A DNA stretch of 64,000 bases from an uncultured Lachnospiraceae bacterium. GTDB taxonomy: Bacteria > Bacillota > Clostridia > Lachnospirales > Lachnospiraceae. Positions 1-8,513 of this stretch are shown piece after piece. How positions within the stretch are numbered: the stretch's first letter is position 1; every line of letters begins with the position of its first letter. Both the position numbers and the translations under genes were made by a program. Where the stretch lies: positions 1 through 64,000 of the forward strand of contig CAJULP010000095.1 in NCBI GenBank assembly GCA_910587295.1. Reading direction: 5' to 3'. The notes beneath the pieces are model-generated. The model searched no databases and had not been told where the DNA came from. It worked only from the letters and a program-made list of their open reading frames with translations.

Positions 1-144
1 AAGGTAAGGCAGTTATGCAGCAAGCTTTTACAAGTAGGCACCATAAGCAGACAGCATACGATCTGTGAGGTGAGGGATAATGGGTTACTGTTGATTTAGC
101 TTGTTTCAAGCAATCACCCCATTTCCTGACTAACACCAAAATAA

Positions 145-651
145 TATACGGTAGGTGTTTCCGCCACACTTAATCTGGCCCTGCCGTCCCTCCTGATCTC
201 AATCTTAAACGGGATGCTGGCAAGCTTTTCCGACAAATACGTTCTGGTCCTTGGCGTATATTATAAGCTGCAGACTTTTAGGATGAATATGGGAATCATG
301 TTGCTCGGCACAGTCTTATCATGGACCATTCCTGAAAAACTGATCGGGCTCTTCACCGCCAATTCCGAAACCATTGCAGTTGGGGTCACGGCTTTACATA
401 TCATCAGTTTAGGGGGTGTCATATCCGCTATTTCCGTCACTTGCTCTGGCACCTTAGAGGGTTTAGAGAAAGGATATCAATCCCTGTTCATTTCTTTATT
501 GAGATACGCGGCCATAATCCTGCCTGCTGCCTACTTATTCAGCAAATTAATAGACGCAAACGGCATATGGTTTGCCTTTTGCTTTACAGAATTTGTATCC
601 GCAGCATTTTCCATATTTATTACCCGCTTGAAACCGCAAAAAGTATGTTAA
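145..651 (+). pseudogene. MATE family efflux transporter, decayed C-terminal fragment
   Basis: The open frame encodes the last part of a MATE (multidrug and toxin extrusion) membrane antiporter. It reads as family sequence from about 150 (ALPSLLISILNG, then DKYVLVLGVYYKLQTF) and carries three or four hydrophobic segments ending in TRLKPQKVC. Two things show decay. A TAA stop lies in frame at 142-144 with no start codon close behind. The family block that normally follows YYKLQ (the Met-Pro/Gly-rich loop and Tyr-Gly-Ala motif, about 35 residues) is absent, so the frame jumps straight to a later helix. An ATG at 214 is internal to the fold and is not a believable start. Nothing recognisable is seen in bases 1-140. 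Confidence 0.7.
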
Positions 652-728
652 TGATTTTGACGGATTGCAACGCACAAAATTCCATAATACCCGAAATCTG
701 GTTACTCCGCCGCTATTCACACTCCGAT

Positions 729-1160
729 CTATCGCTCTACATGTACATATTGTCTTGTCCGCGACAATCTGGTCGTGACAGCGGTATTGGAAATATGTAA
801 AATTTCTGCAATTTCTTTTGTCACATACCCTTCGTAATAAAAGAGATATACTACAACACGATATTTAGGCTTTAGCTTGCTGATGCATTCCCAGACCTCA
901 TGCAAGACAGGCTGTTCAAACATAATTTCTTCTTTTAAAACCTCTTCTTCGAAAGGCTCCGTCCTCTTTCTCCAGACAGAACGCAGAAGGCTCCGGCATT
1001 GGTTAGCGGTCACCTGCATCAACCATGCCTTTTCTTTCCCTGGCGTAATCCCGTCCTGCTCCATTAATTTTAAGAAAACCGGCTGGCAGACATCCTCTGC
1101 ATCCTGGACCGAATGCGTATAGCTGACTGCCAGCCTGTAAACATCATCTTTATACCGGTG
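729..1160 (-). pseudogene. ECF-type RNA polymerase sigma factor, frameshifted
   Basis: The frame 729-1064 has region 4 of a sigma-70/ECF factor (helix-turn-helix GYVTKEIAEILHISNTAVTTRL) and the family phrase TPGKEKAWLMQVTANQCRSLLRS. The same frame continues upstream without a start as DDVYRLAVSYTHSVQDAEDV (region 2), up to about 1154. The expected N-terminal residues sit in another frame (REKYCDKYSTG), so a one-base shift near 1150-1160 separates the start from the body. The C-terminus also ends early, shortly after the HTH. The small frame that begins at 1064 would lack region 2. I see no anti-sigma gene beside it. Bases 1161-1406 hold only the out-of-frame start region and nothing else I can name. 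Confidence 0.65.
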
Positions 1161-1406
1161 GAATACTTGTCACAATATTTTTCACGCAAAAAATACTGCA
1201 AAACAGCTTCCCCAAAATTGTTTTGCAGCACTTTATCTTTGAATACTATATTCGGAAATCAGCATCCGGATTGTAAAACAATCCAGATAAAAACCGGAAG
1301 CTCCGCAGACTCTGAGAACCCGCTAGAAGCAGCAGATGAATTTACAAAAAAAACAGGATGTAAATGCGTGTTTGTCAAATAAGATCTCTCGTTAACATAT
1401 TTCTTG

Positions 1407-2117
1407 CTAAAACGGCAAATCATCGTCATCCCATGTAAAATCATCATCCTCGTTTTCATCAAATCCCAGGAAAAGCTGGGCAAGGAGATTAGCATATTCC
1501 TCCCGCGCTTTATCCAAACGCTTCATTTCCTTTTTATTCCCAGCCTTTTTATAATAGGCAACTGCTGCAGCAAATAAAATATCATTTTCATCCGTACACT
1601 CTGTGTCCTCTTGAATATGCTGTCTGATCAATCTTTCAGCTGTTTCCATATCATTGACTTCAAGAAGTGCATATACATTGGCAGCCACCGCCACAAAATC
1701 ATCAGGAGCTTTCTCCAGCCACTCTTTACAAAATCCCACTGCCTCGTCTTTTCTTCCAAGAGAACATAACGCTGACGATTTTAAAAAGTTTATATCTGAC
1801 GGCATATCTTCTACCCAACGGAACATCCCTAACAGCTCATCACATACCTTCAAAAGCTCCGTCTTATCTTCCCTCATATCCAGGTCATCCAAATAATCTT
1901 CCAGCCATCCCTGCACATCATACTCATAATCTGTAATCTCATCCAAAAGATACAGCTCTGCTATATTATCCGGTCCATCGCTCCTTTCAGCCGTGACCAC
2001 CTCTTTTAAAGCTGCAAATGCCTGATTCCAAATTTCATGGTCTTGCTCCCCCATCCCTATAGCCAGATAACACTTTCCTGCCAGCTTTCCAAATTCTTTC
2101 CATTTCTTATTCTTCAT
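1407..2117 (-). CDS. TPR-like hypothetical protein
   Basis: A 236-residue soluble, acidic protein of unknown function. It is almost wholly helical by composition. Repeated paired-helix patterns such as LKSSALCSLGRKDEAVGFCKEWLEKAPDD look like tetratricopeptide repeats, and it ends in an Asp/Glu-rich tail (DENEDDDFTWDDDDLPF). The start is placed at MKNKKWKEF because AAAGGGGAAAG lies just upstream. An in-frame upstream Met (at 2147) lies inside the hairpin sequence of the neighbouring insertion-element relic and is not likely to be used. TPR proteins usually bind other proteins; no partner is evident here. Confidence 0.6.
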   Translation of the reverse strand: MKNKKWKEFGKLAGKCYLAIGMGEQDHEIWNQAFAALKEVVTAERSDGPDNIAELYLLDEITDYEYDVQGWLEDYLDDLDMREDKTELLKVCDELLGMFRWVEDMPSDINFLKSSALCSLGRKDEAVGFCKEWLEKAPDDFVAVAANVYALLEVNDMETAERLIRQHIQEDTECTDENDILFAAAVAYYKKAGNKKEMKRLDKAREEYANLLAQLFLGFDENEDDDFTWDDDDLPF

Positions 2118-2142
2118 ATTCTTTCCCCTTTGTGAAAAATTT

Positions 2143-2370
2143 CCCAAGACTTTAGTCTTGGGCTCAACTCACTTCACTTTCATTTCAGCTCTGTTGCTCC
2201 CTGTCCTACGCTTAAACCTAACGTTGCCGCTTCAGTTCCAAGGACTCGGTACAGGCGGTTGGTTAAGCCTCTACTGTATTATTATCAGCTTACCAAAGCT
2301 TCACTGAATTTCTTCTGCTCGCTAGGGGAAATCAGCTATGCTGATTTCACAACTCGCACCCTACTTTTTA
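2143..2370 (-). mobile_element. Solo 3' end of a TnpB-type (IS605/IS1341-like) element, possible omega-RNA relic
   Basis: Read on the minus strand, a short frame ends GLTNRLYRVLGTEAATLG then LSVGQGATELK and stop, which matches from memory the C-terminal tail of TnpB proteins in gut Firmicutes. Just upstream are three consecutive stops (TGA TAA TAA), so no tnpB gene remains. The block is rich in hairpins: a 9-bp stem at 2328-2348 (GAAATCAGC / GCTGATTTC) and a near-perfect CCCAAGAC/GTCTTGGG palindrome at 2143-2162 of the kind found at the right end of such elements. In TnpB elements this 3' zone also encodes the guide (omega) RNA. There is no transposase here, so at most this is a relic. Confidence 0.55.
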
Positions 2371-2608
2371 TTATAACAGCTGCCATGAAATCCGCAACTA
2401 TATTTCCAATTTAACATTTAACGAAGAAAGCACCGTCAAGCGGCTGTGGTTGTGGGAGTGCACAGCACGAAACAACCAGCTTTCGAGTGTTGTGGGAAGG
2501 GATTAAGAAAACGTATTGTAATCAGCCAATACTGTGAACTTTGCGGCAATAGTGGTACATTTCATCGTTAAGTTTTGTCACCCCAAACCAAACGAATTAA
2601 ATGTTAAC
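2371..2608. other. Intergenic region without a clear gene
   Basis: About 240 bases between the TnpB-element relic and the M56 gene. A short plus-strand frame near 2500-2560 has a CxxC pair (QYCELCGNSGTFHR) that recalls the HNH zinc motif of group II intron maturases, but it stops at once and the flanks do not match. No gene is called. Confidence 0.3.
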
Positions 2609-4810
2609 TTATCCTGCCAGATATCTCCCCTCAAATACTTCCATAACATTCCTGCCCAATTCCGGTACTTCATAATTTTCAATATGTACCCATCCCTGTT
2701 CCCCGGACTGTGTTTCAATCAGTATCCAGTTAAAATCAGCCGAAATCCTTAGCGCTTTTACCATTTGTGCTTTCACCACGGTAGTTTCTTCTGCACCAAT
2801 CTCCGGATGCAGTGGCAGCTCTGTCAAAAGTTCTATCTCGTTTCCCGAAACAAACTCATAAATCTCTTGCGGGATTTCCTCCAGCATTCCGTCATCACCA
2901 ATCTGCCAATGTACCTCGATCCAGTCTGTCTGGATAATCTCCTTGCTTATCCCGCCTGAAACAGTTCCATCAGGATGGAAAACACAATTTCTGATATCTG
3001 CCTCAAAACCGCCCGCTTCAACGATATTTCCATTTTGATAATAAAAGAAATGGGAATAAGGATCTGCACTTGGCCCGTCCTCATAAAGAATCAGAAATAT
3101 TTCTTCCCCATCGGGGCTCCATGCCCAAAGCGTGTTCGCCAGACTATAACCAAAGCCTTCTATAGCTGCCTCCCCCATCCGCAGACAATAAAACTCTAGC
3201 GCCCAATCCGCCTCATTCTCCCCCTCTGCTGGTTCCAGTATAATCTTCTCCACACTCCCATCCCCATCCATGTCCAGATATGCTATATTCTGATTCGGCA
3301 CCCGATTTGAAATATTAACCAGAGTGCCTTTGTTCTCGAGGATAAAATCCGTCATTTCCGCTCCAAATTGCCGGGCTTCCTGATCTGATAATTCTGTGAT
3401 CATCTTGCCGTTCATGACCGTTTCTCCCTCATGATAAAGCATAGTACTTTCCGAGCCTTCCGGTGAAAAATATACTACCGTCAAGACACCGTCATTCACG
3501 CGGTACCAGTCAATCAGCGCCCCTTCCCTTTCCAGCACAAGATTTCCCACCTCAAATGTCTGTAAGTCTACCCAGCGGACCGCATTTGCCGCCCAGTCCA
3601 ATGCGCCATCCGTATATAATTTGTCTACCAAAAAGTACAGCCTTCCCTCGAAGACCGCCATCTGCGGATCTGCCCCTACATAACCGTCGTAAATTCTCTC
3701 TTCCTTACCTTGCCTGACACGATAGATGCCATCCTCTCTTGACTGATAGGTGAAATTGCCGTCAAAATACTCATCATAAACATTCTCCAGGCCATCCGGC
3801 TGCATGGAATCCCGACTTGGCATGGTAAACAATCCCCCACACACTCCTGCCCCTAAAACAATCATTAGCACAGATACTGTGACCAGGGGCTTGCGGTATT
3901 TCAATATTCTCTGAATCCTGCCCTTAGTATCATCCTCCCCAAAGGCTATCGGAACAGACATTTTCCATCCTTTATCTCTTGATTTCATACACACCATGGC
4001 AAGCAGCGACTGACTGTAATCTTCCTTATTTTCCTCTCCAATCCTCCTTATAACACGCTCATCACAAGCATTCTCAAGCTCCCTCTGGAAATAACTCCAT
4101 AAAAGCCATAAACAAGGATTAAACCAGTGCAGGCTAATAATAAGGAATGACAGTATTTTCCAAATATAATCAAAATATCGGATGTGCATCCGCTCATGCA
4201 TAATAATGTATTCCCGCTGTTTTCCTGAAAGCCCTGGGGTCAAATAAACCCTTGGTGCAAAAATGCCCGCCACACAGGGGGAAGAAATCCCGTCCGTTTC
4301 ATATATGGAATCCTCACATCTTATTGCGAAACGAAGCCTGTGTTTTAAACTAATATAGGAAAACGCTCCCCACAGCCAGAGCAAAAGGACACCGGCAATC
4401 CACAAAACAGATAACCCAAAATAAACTAATTCCCATAATGTACGATCCGGTGCCTGAGCCAAAGCCGTCTGGGGATATAAATCTTCAAAAGAGATCCCTT
4501 CCTCAAAAGCTTTTGGGGATTCCACTGTGCCCATCTGTAGATTTTGTGCACCCTCCGCATATATCCTGTCAAGACTTAACGTATTTTCTATCCGCATATC
4601 TAAGTCGCCAATCTGATAGACACTCATCTTCGAAGAAAAGGAAAACGGAATCACCAAGCGAAATGCTAATATTCCCCATAAGACCAGCGCAATCCATTTG
4701 GGTGCCCTGACACGGCCGATCAAAAGGCTAAGGAGCCAGACACCTGCACCTGCAACCGTTCCATAGACGCTCAGGTGTAAGACCTCCTCAAACAAATCCA
4801 TCAATATCAT
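2609..4810 (-). CDS. BlaR1/MecR1-like M56 membrane metallopeptidase with extracytoplasmic sensor region
   Basis: A 733-residue integral membrane protein. The first roughly 330 residues are a BlaR1-type M56 peptidase: several membrane helices and the zinc-protease motif HERMH, followed by a conserved ENACDE segment. Family members sense a signal outside the cell and then cleave the partner repressor BlaI. Here the outer part is not the penicillin-binding transpeptidase domain of BlaR1. It is about 400 residues of beta-rich sequence with an EF-hand-like DMDGDGSVE and a final SH3-like stretch (SGEQGWVHIENYEVPELG). The signal is therefore unlikely to be a simple beta-lactam. The start overlaps the stop of the upstream blaI-like gene by four bases (ATGA), so the two are translationally coupled. 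Confidence 0.8.
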   Translation of the reverse strand: MILMDLFEEVLHLSVYGTVAGAGVWLLSLLIGRVRAPKWIALVLWGILAFRLVIPFSFSSKMSVYQIGDLDMRIENTLSLDRIYAEGAQNLQMGTVESPKAFEEGISFEDLYPQTALAQAPDRTLWELVYFGLSVLWIAGVLLLWLWGAFSYISLKHRLRFAIRCEDSIYETDGISSPCVAGIFAPRVYLTPGLSGKQREYIIMHERMHIRYFDYIWKILSFLIISLHWFNPCLWLLWSYFQRELENACDERVIRRIGEENKEDYSQSLLAMVCMKSRDKGWKMSVPIAFGEDDTKGRIQRILKYRKPLVTVSVLMIVLGAGVCGGLFTMPSRDSMQPDGLENVYDEYFDGNFTYQSREDGIYRVRQGKEERIYDGYVGADPQMAVFEGRLYFLVDKLYTDGALDWAANAVRWVDLQTFEVGNLVLEREGALIDWYRVNDGVLTVVYFSPEGSESTMLYHEGETVMNGKMITELSDQEARQFGAEMTDFILENKGTLVNISNRVPNQNIAYLDMDGDGSVEKIILEPAEGENEADWALEFYCLRMGEAAIEGFGYSLANTLWAWSPDGEEIFLILYEDGPSADPYSHFFYYQNGNIVEAGGFEADIRNCVFHPDGTVSGGISKEIIQTDWIEVHWQIGDDGMLEEIPQEIYEFVSGNEIELLTELPLHPEIGAEETTVVKAQMVKALRISADFNWILIETQSGEQGWVHIENYEVPELGRNVMEVFEGRYLAG

Positions 4811-5175
4811 TTGTTTCTCCTCCTGCTCTCATTGATCATCCTTTGAATCTTATCGGCTTCCGCATCACTCAGGGTTCTACCTTTTGTAAATGCGGCAATG
4901 AACGCCGGCAGAGAACCGCCAAACGTGTCTGCAACAAACTTCTCGCTCTGCTTTCCCTGAAAAATATCTTTTTCCATCAAAACAACCACCGTGCTGCTTT
5001 GATTTTCAAATAATCCCCTTTGACAAAGGCGTTTCAGCATTGTATATGTGGTTGTCCGCTTCCAGCCAAATTGCTGCTGGCAGATTTTTACCAGTTCCCC
5101 CGTACTGATCGGCGCATGCTCCCATATGATATCCGCAAAACGCGCTTCCATTACCCCCAGCTTAATCTCTTCCAT
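4807..5175 (-). CDS. BlaI/MecI/CopY family transcriptional repressor
   Basis: A 122-residue winged-helix repressor. The N-terminal domain has the family pattern LGVMEARFADIIWEHAPISTGELV then GWKRTTTYTMLKRLCQRGLF (recognition helix). The C-terminal part (FVADTFGGSLPAFIAAFTKGR) is the dimerisation and cleavage region. Members bind as dimers to palindromes in their own promoter and are inactivated by proteolysis started by the partner M56 protein. Two palindromes lie about 65-105 bases upstream of the ATG, and the gene is coupled to the M56 gene by a four-base overlap, so an autoregulated two-gene sensor operon is likely. The start has AAAGGAAAATT before ATG. Confidence 0.88.
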   Translation of the reverse strand: MEEIKLGVMEARFADIIWEHAPISTGELVKICQQQFGWKRTTTYTMLKRLCQRGLFENQSSTVVVLMEKDIFQGKQSEKFVADTFGGSLPAFIAAFTKGRTLSDAEADKIQRMINESRRRNK

Positions 5176-5238
5176 AATTTTCCTTTCTACACGTTAACTC
5201 TCTCAAACGCTTCTATATACTTTCTCTTAAACATTTTT

Positions 5239-5279
5239 GTCTAATACTATTAGACACTTTTAGTCTAATGGTATTAGAC
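5239..5279. promoter_or_regulatory. Tandem BlaI-type operators
   Basis: Two 17-bp palindromes lie 24 bp apart. The first (5239-5255) is perfect: GTCTAATA, central C, TATTAGAC. The second (5263-5279) has one changed base (GTCTAATG, G, TATTAGAC). The spacing places both on nearly the same face of the helix, upstream of the BlaI-like gene. They are the natural binding sites for that repressor; the assignment is inferred from position and symmetry. Confidence 0.75.
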
Positions 5280-5368
5280 AATTTTGTCAAGTATCAGTTG
5301 TACTCTTCCTCTCACATGACTCAAGCATTTCTTGAGCTTCTTACCTTTATCTGATACCACAAAATAAG

Positions 5369-5455
5369 AAATCCAAACTTAAATAAAATCCAAACTTTCC
5401 AATGGAAATCCAGCGAATTAGCCATTCTCCACACCTGAAAGTTTGGATTTTATTT
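5369..5455. repeat. Direct and inverted repeats at the recombinase end
   Basis: AAATCCAAACTT occurs at 5369-5380 and again at 5386-5397, and its inverse (AAGTTTGGATTT) at 5439-5450. Around the inner copies a perfect 19-bp inverted repeat is formed: AAATAAAATCCAAACTTTC at 5381-5399 and its complement at 5437-5455, with a 37-base gap. It lies 50-135 bases upstream of the tyrosine-recombinase gene, as expected for the terminal or core binding sites of such an element. Confidence 0.7.
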
Positions 5456-5504
5456 TCAATCATTCCTTAATCTCTTGTATGATTGAAGGCAGGAGGTGAT
5501 GAAA

Positions 5505-6582
5505 ATGAGCTTTGAAAATCTTTTATCAAACTATGGCAAGCTCATAAAGCACATGGAAGATCATGGTTACGCAAAGAGCTATATTCGTCTGCTGAAAACA
5601 GAAATCAATTGGCTGAGAAAAAATGGGGATTTGGCTGATTCGTATGAGGGGGCATGCGCCATTCGTCAAAAGCAGACCGATTCCCTGGAAATGCGACGCC
5701 GTTACAGACTGGAATACGGCATCCTCAAACGATTTGACATTGATGGAATCTATCCGGATTACAGGATGAAAGAACCGTTAGTAAAATACGGTGCCTATCA
5801 CCATCTCTGCCCTGAGTATAAGGAGGTGGTTGACCGCTACAAGAAAGCAGCATTGCGGCGTGGCTTAAAGCCGAATACCATCAAGGGAAATGCATCTGCG
5901 GGAGCCTGCTTTCTACATTCCACGCAAGACCAGGGGCTCTACAGCCTGTCGGAGATTGACGAGCAGGAGGAAAACCATCCCTTATCTGCAGCCTGAAGAG
6001 AACGAAAGTCTCCATGATGTTTTTTCTGATGGCTGTTCGGACGGCTTATCATTACGTGGCAAAGCAATTGCCGCGCTTTTGTTTTTTACCGGTCTGAGAC
6101 CGTGCGATATTGCCAGTCTTACCATGGACGCAATAGACTGGAAAGCGGATGAAATCCGCGTCGTCCAGAACAAGACGGATGTTCCTCTGGTTTTGCCGCT
6201 TACAGCAGTCATCGGGAATGCTATATACGATTACATCACATCAGGAAGGCCGGAAAGCAATGACAGCCATATATTCCTTGGGGTGAACCGACCGCATGAT
6301 CCGATATCGCCCGGCGCGTTTTGGCACATCGCATCTAAAATATATGATGCGGCAGGGATAAGGCTTGCGGAAGGGGATCGTCGGGGAACGCATCTGTTCC
6401 GCTATAACGCTGCAACAACATTTGTAGGAAGCGGCATCCCCCGCCCAGTGGCGAGCGCTGTGCTTGGGCATGAGGATCCGTCTTCGTTGGATCACTACAC
6501 CTTTGCGGATATCGGTCAGCTTAGGGAATGTGCGTTAAGCATTGAAAAATCTCCCGTCAGAGAGGGGGTGTTTGATATATGA
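5505..6582 (+). pseudogene. Tyrosine recombinase (first of a tandem set), frameshifted
   Basis: A site-specific recombinase in two frames. The N-terminal part (5505-5996) holds the core-binding, SAM-like helices (MEDHGYAKSYIRLLKTEINWL). The catalytic part runs in another frame from about 5960 to 6582 and keeps the whole tyrosine-recombinase set: Arg in FTGLRPCDIA, HLFRYN (HxxR), LGHED and the nucleophile in LDHYTFAD. The frame changes near 5955-5970 (GAGCAGGAGGAAAACC), where a base or two seems lost; nothing suggests a programmed slip. The start at 5505 has AGGAGG eight bases before it. The gene ends in ATGA, overlapping the start of a second recombinase gene. Confidence 0.8.
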
Positions 6583-6838
6583 GCACCTACCGTTCTGGTT
6601 TCGCCCAGGAAATGGTTATGCCTGGTGCGCCAGGAGGGATGCGGAGACAAGCAGTTCCTGCTATGTCAGGACATTGATCGTCAGGGAATTCATTAAATAT
6701 CTTTGTGATCGCGGCATGACAGGGATTGTTGTTCCGAAGCCCCCAAAACTGAAAAAGCGCCAATACATACCGCATGCATTTACAGAAAAGGAACTGGCCC
6801 GCTTTCTCGAAGCGTGCGACAGCATAGCCCCTTATAAA
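6580..6838 (+). pseudogene. Second tyrosine recombinase, internally deleted and 3'-truncated
   Basis: It begins with ATG at 6580, overlapping the previous stop by four bases, and reads MSTYRSGFAQE, then leaves frame. From about 6605 another frame gives typical core-binding residues (ETSSSCYVRTLIVREFIKYL, then KKRQYIPHAFTEKELARFL). By family pattern about 60 residues between the two parts are missing. The gene is cut at about 6838 inside the N-terminal half, where sequence of an IS110 element starts on the other strand; the catalytic domain is absent. Confidence 0.65.
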
Positions 6839-7005
6839 AGAAGGCCAGCTTCTGTATTGCTGAATTCCAGCGGCTTTCTGCTTTACTCGCAGTTGCGCCA
6901 GTCGAAAGCCCTGGCATAATGGGTTTCACTTCCGACATCAATACCAACAATCAAAGTTTTTTCAGTTATGGATGCAATTTTTGCGTTCTGTGTGTTACAA
7001 TTCAT
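6839..7005 (-). mobile_element. IS110-family transposase, 5' remnant with in-frame stop
   Basis: On the minus strand an ATG at 7005 opens a frame reading TLIVGIDVGSETHYARAFDW, the first catalytic block of DEDD (IS110/IS111) transposases, with the expected Asp. The frame has a TAA at 6883-6885 and then continues in the same frame as family sequence (KPLEFSNTEAGL) to about 6840, where it meets the truncated recombinase. Only about 50 residues are left of a protein normally near 400. The 114 bases before the start (7006-7119) would be part of the left end, the zone which in IS110 elements can encode the bridge RNA. They have no coding frame, and I cannot show that a functional RNA remains. Confidence 0.65.
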
Positions 7006-7119
7006 CTTGGATGCCTCTCTGTTCAATAAGATTTTTACTAACCGGCAAAGTCAGCAATCTTATTTTACTCTGAGGTATCTTTTTATCAACCACCTTTCTT
7101 GGAATTCCCTATGTTTGTA

Positions 7120-8487
7120 TTATACAGGAAGCTTTCTTTCCTGAATCTCCTGCACGATCTTGTTATAGGCTTTTTTATTCAGGCGGTAGAAAAACAAAAC
7201 TGCCGCTGTTATGATCCACAGCACGCCGGGAACCGTGGTAAAAGAATGCTTGATCACAGCCAGCACTGCCGGATTTTGCTGCTGATTCGCCACATATCCG
7301 AAACTGCCCAAAACACCTGCCAGCACAGAAGTTCCGATCGCCATTCCTACCTTATTGCCCAAAGAAATAAACGCATACTGGAAGCCGTCATTGCGAAGCC
7401 CCGTCTTCCACTCTCCATACTCCACGCAGTCCGGTACGATGGCGTAGATTGCCGTGTTAAACCCGGAAAAGAAAAACTGTGACAGACAGGAAAACAGGTA
7501 AAACGGAACAGGTGATTTTCCAACCGTAAAAAAGTACATACAAAACATACTGACCCCCGTAAGCAGCGCAAATAAAGAAGCCGAACGTCCTTTATTGTTT
7601 GTCAGCCGGAACACCACCGGGAAACAGGCCGCACCAATAATGGAAGGGATAATGATAAAAAGGGAATAAGTACTGAACAATGCCTGATTCCCCTCCACAT
7701 AGGTAAAATAGTAGAGCGCATCCGCATTCCTCCCATAAAGTGTCACCCCAAACAGGAACTGCCCCGCCACCGCAATTAAGTATGGCCTGTTTTTCACAAC
7801 AGCAGATAACTGTACTTTCAACGATGTTTTTTCTTTTTCCGGCACCTCCACAACTTCTTTTGTCTTTGCAAAACAAAAGATATGGCATGCTGCAAAAATA
7901 CACCCGTAAATGACCGCGATCAGAAAATATCCCCTCTTGTCATTACCCTTTCCAAGCGCTGCGATCAGGGGAACCGTTATGATGTTGATAATGCCGATGG
8001 CGATCATCGCACTGACAGAACGGAATGTGTTGATCTTCGCCCGCTCTTCAATGTTCTGTGTCATGGCGCCGCATAAAGTTCCGTAAGGGATGTTGACGCA
8101 GGTATAACCCAAGACCAAAATACAGTAAGTAACTGCCATGTACACAATCTTTGCTGTAGACGACCAGTCCGGATGCGCCCAAAAAGTCAGCATCAATACC
8201 AGCGCGGTCAGCGGAGCGGCGATCAACAGCCAGGGGCGGTATCTCCCCCACCTGGTATGCGTCTTGTCGCTCAAACCGCCGATCACGGGATCATTGACCG
8301 CATCCCAAAACCTTGAGAACAGCATCAGTCCTGCAACCGCGCTCATCCCTATCCCGAAAACATCCGTATAAAATATCATCAGGAAATTTCCTACAAACAT
8401 CCAGCTGAAATTACATCCTACATCCCCCATGCCATAAGCGATCTTACTGATCAATGGCACTTTTACATCTGTATTTTTCTGCTCCAT
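7120..8487 (-). CDS. GPH-family sugar:cation symporter
   Basis: A 455-residue membrane protein of the glycoside-pentoside-hexuronide symporter family (MFS_2 type), with about twelve hydrophobic segments. The family hallmark appears in FSRFWDAVNDPVIGGLSDKTHTRWGRYRPWLLIAAP near the second and third helices (residues about 55-90). It should import a sugar or polyol with Na+ or H+. It follows the sorbitol-type dehydrogenase gene by 26 bases with a strong site (GAGGAGG six bases before ATG), so the two form an operon. Substrate is not readable from sequence; the neighbour suggests a polyol or a pentose/hexose. Confidence 0.85.
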   Translation of the reverse strand: MEQKNTDVKVPLISKIAYGMGDVGCNFSWMFVGNFLMIFYTDVFGIGMSAVAGLMLFSRFWDAVNDPVIGGLSDKTHTRWGRYRPWLLIAAPLTALVLMLTFWAHPDWSSTAKIVYMAVTYCILVLGYTCVNIPYGTLCGAMTQNIEERAKINTFRSVSAMIAIGIINIITVPLIAALGKGNDKRGYFLIAVIYGCIFAACHIFCFAKTKEVVEVPEKEKTSLKVQLSAVVKNRPYLIAVAGQFLFGVTLYGRNADALYYFTYVEGNQALFSTYSLFIIIPSIIGAACFPVVFRLTNNKGRSASLFALLTGVSMFCMYFFTVGKSPVPFYLFSCLSQFFFSGFNTAIYAIVPDCVEYGEWKTGLRNDGFQYAFISLGNKVGMAIGTSVLAGVLGSFGYVANQQQNPAVLAVIKHSFTTVPGVLWIITAAVLFFYRLNKKAYNKIVQEIQERKLPV

Positions 8488-8513
8488 TACAATCCTCCTC
8501 GCCTGCCATTTTC

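Noticed and set aside
441..800. 119-codon plus-strand frame over the MATE fragment end
   Set aside because: A different frame of the MATE remnant with no homology seen; not a gene.
2500..2600. CxxC-containing short peptide resembling the HNH end of a group II intron maturase
   Set aside because: Only about 15 residues match and a stop follows at once; no intron structure seen.
5940..6000. Programmed frameshift in the recombinase gene
   Set aside because: No slippery heptamer or downstream structure is apparent, and the neighbour gene is also broken, so simple decay is the better explanation.
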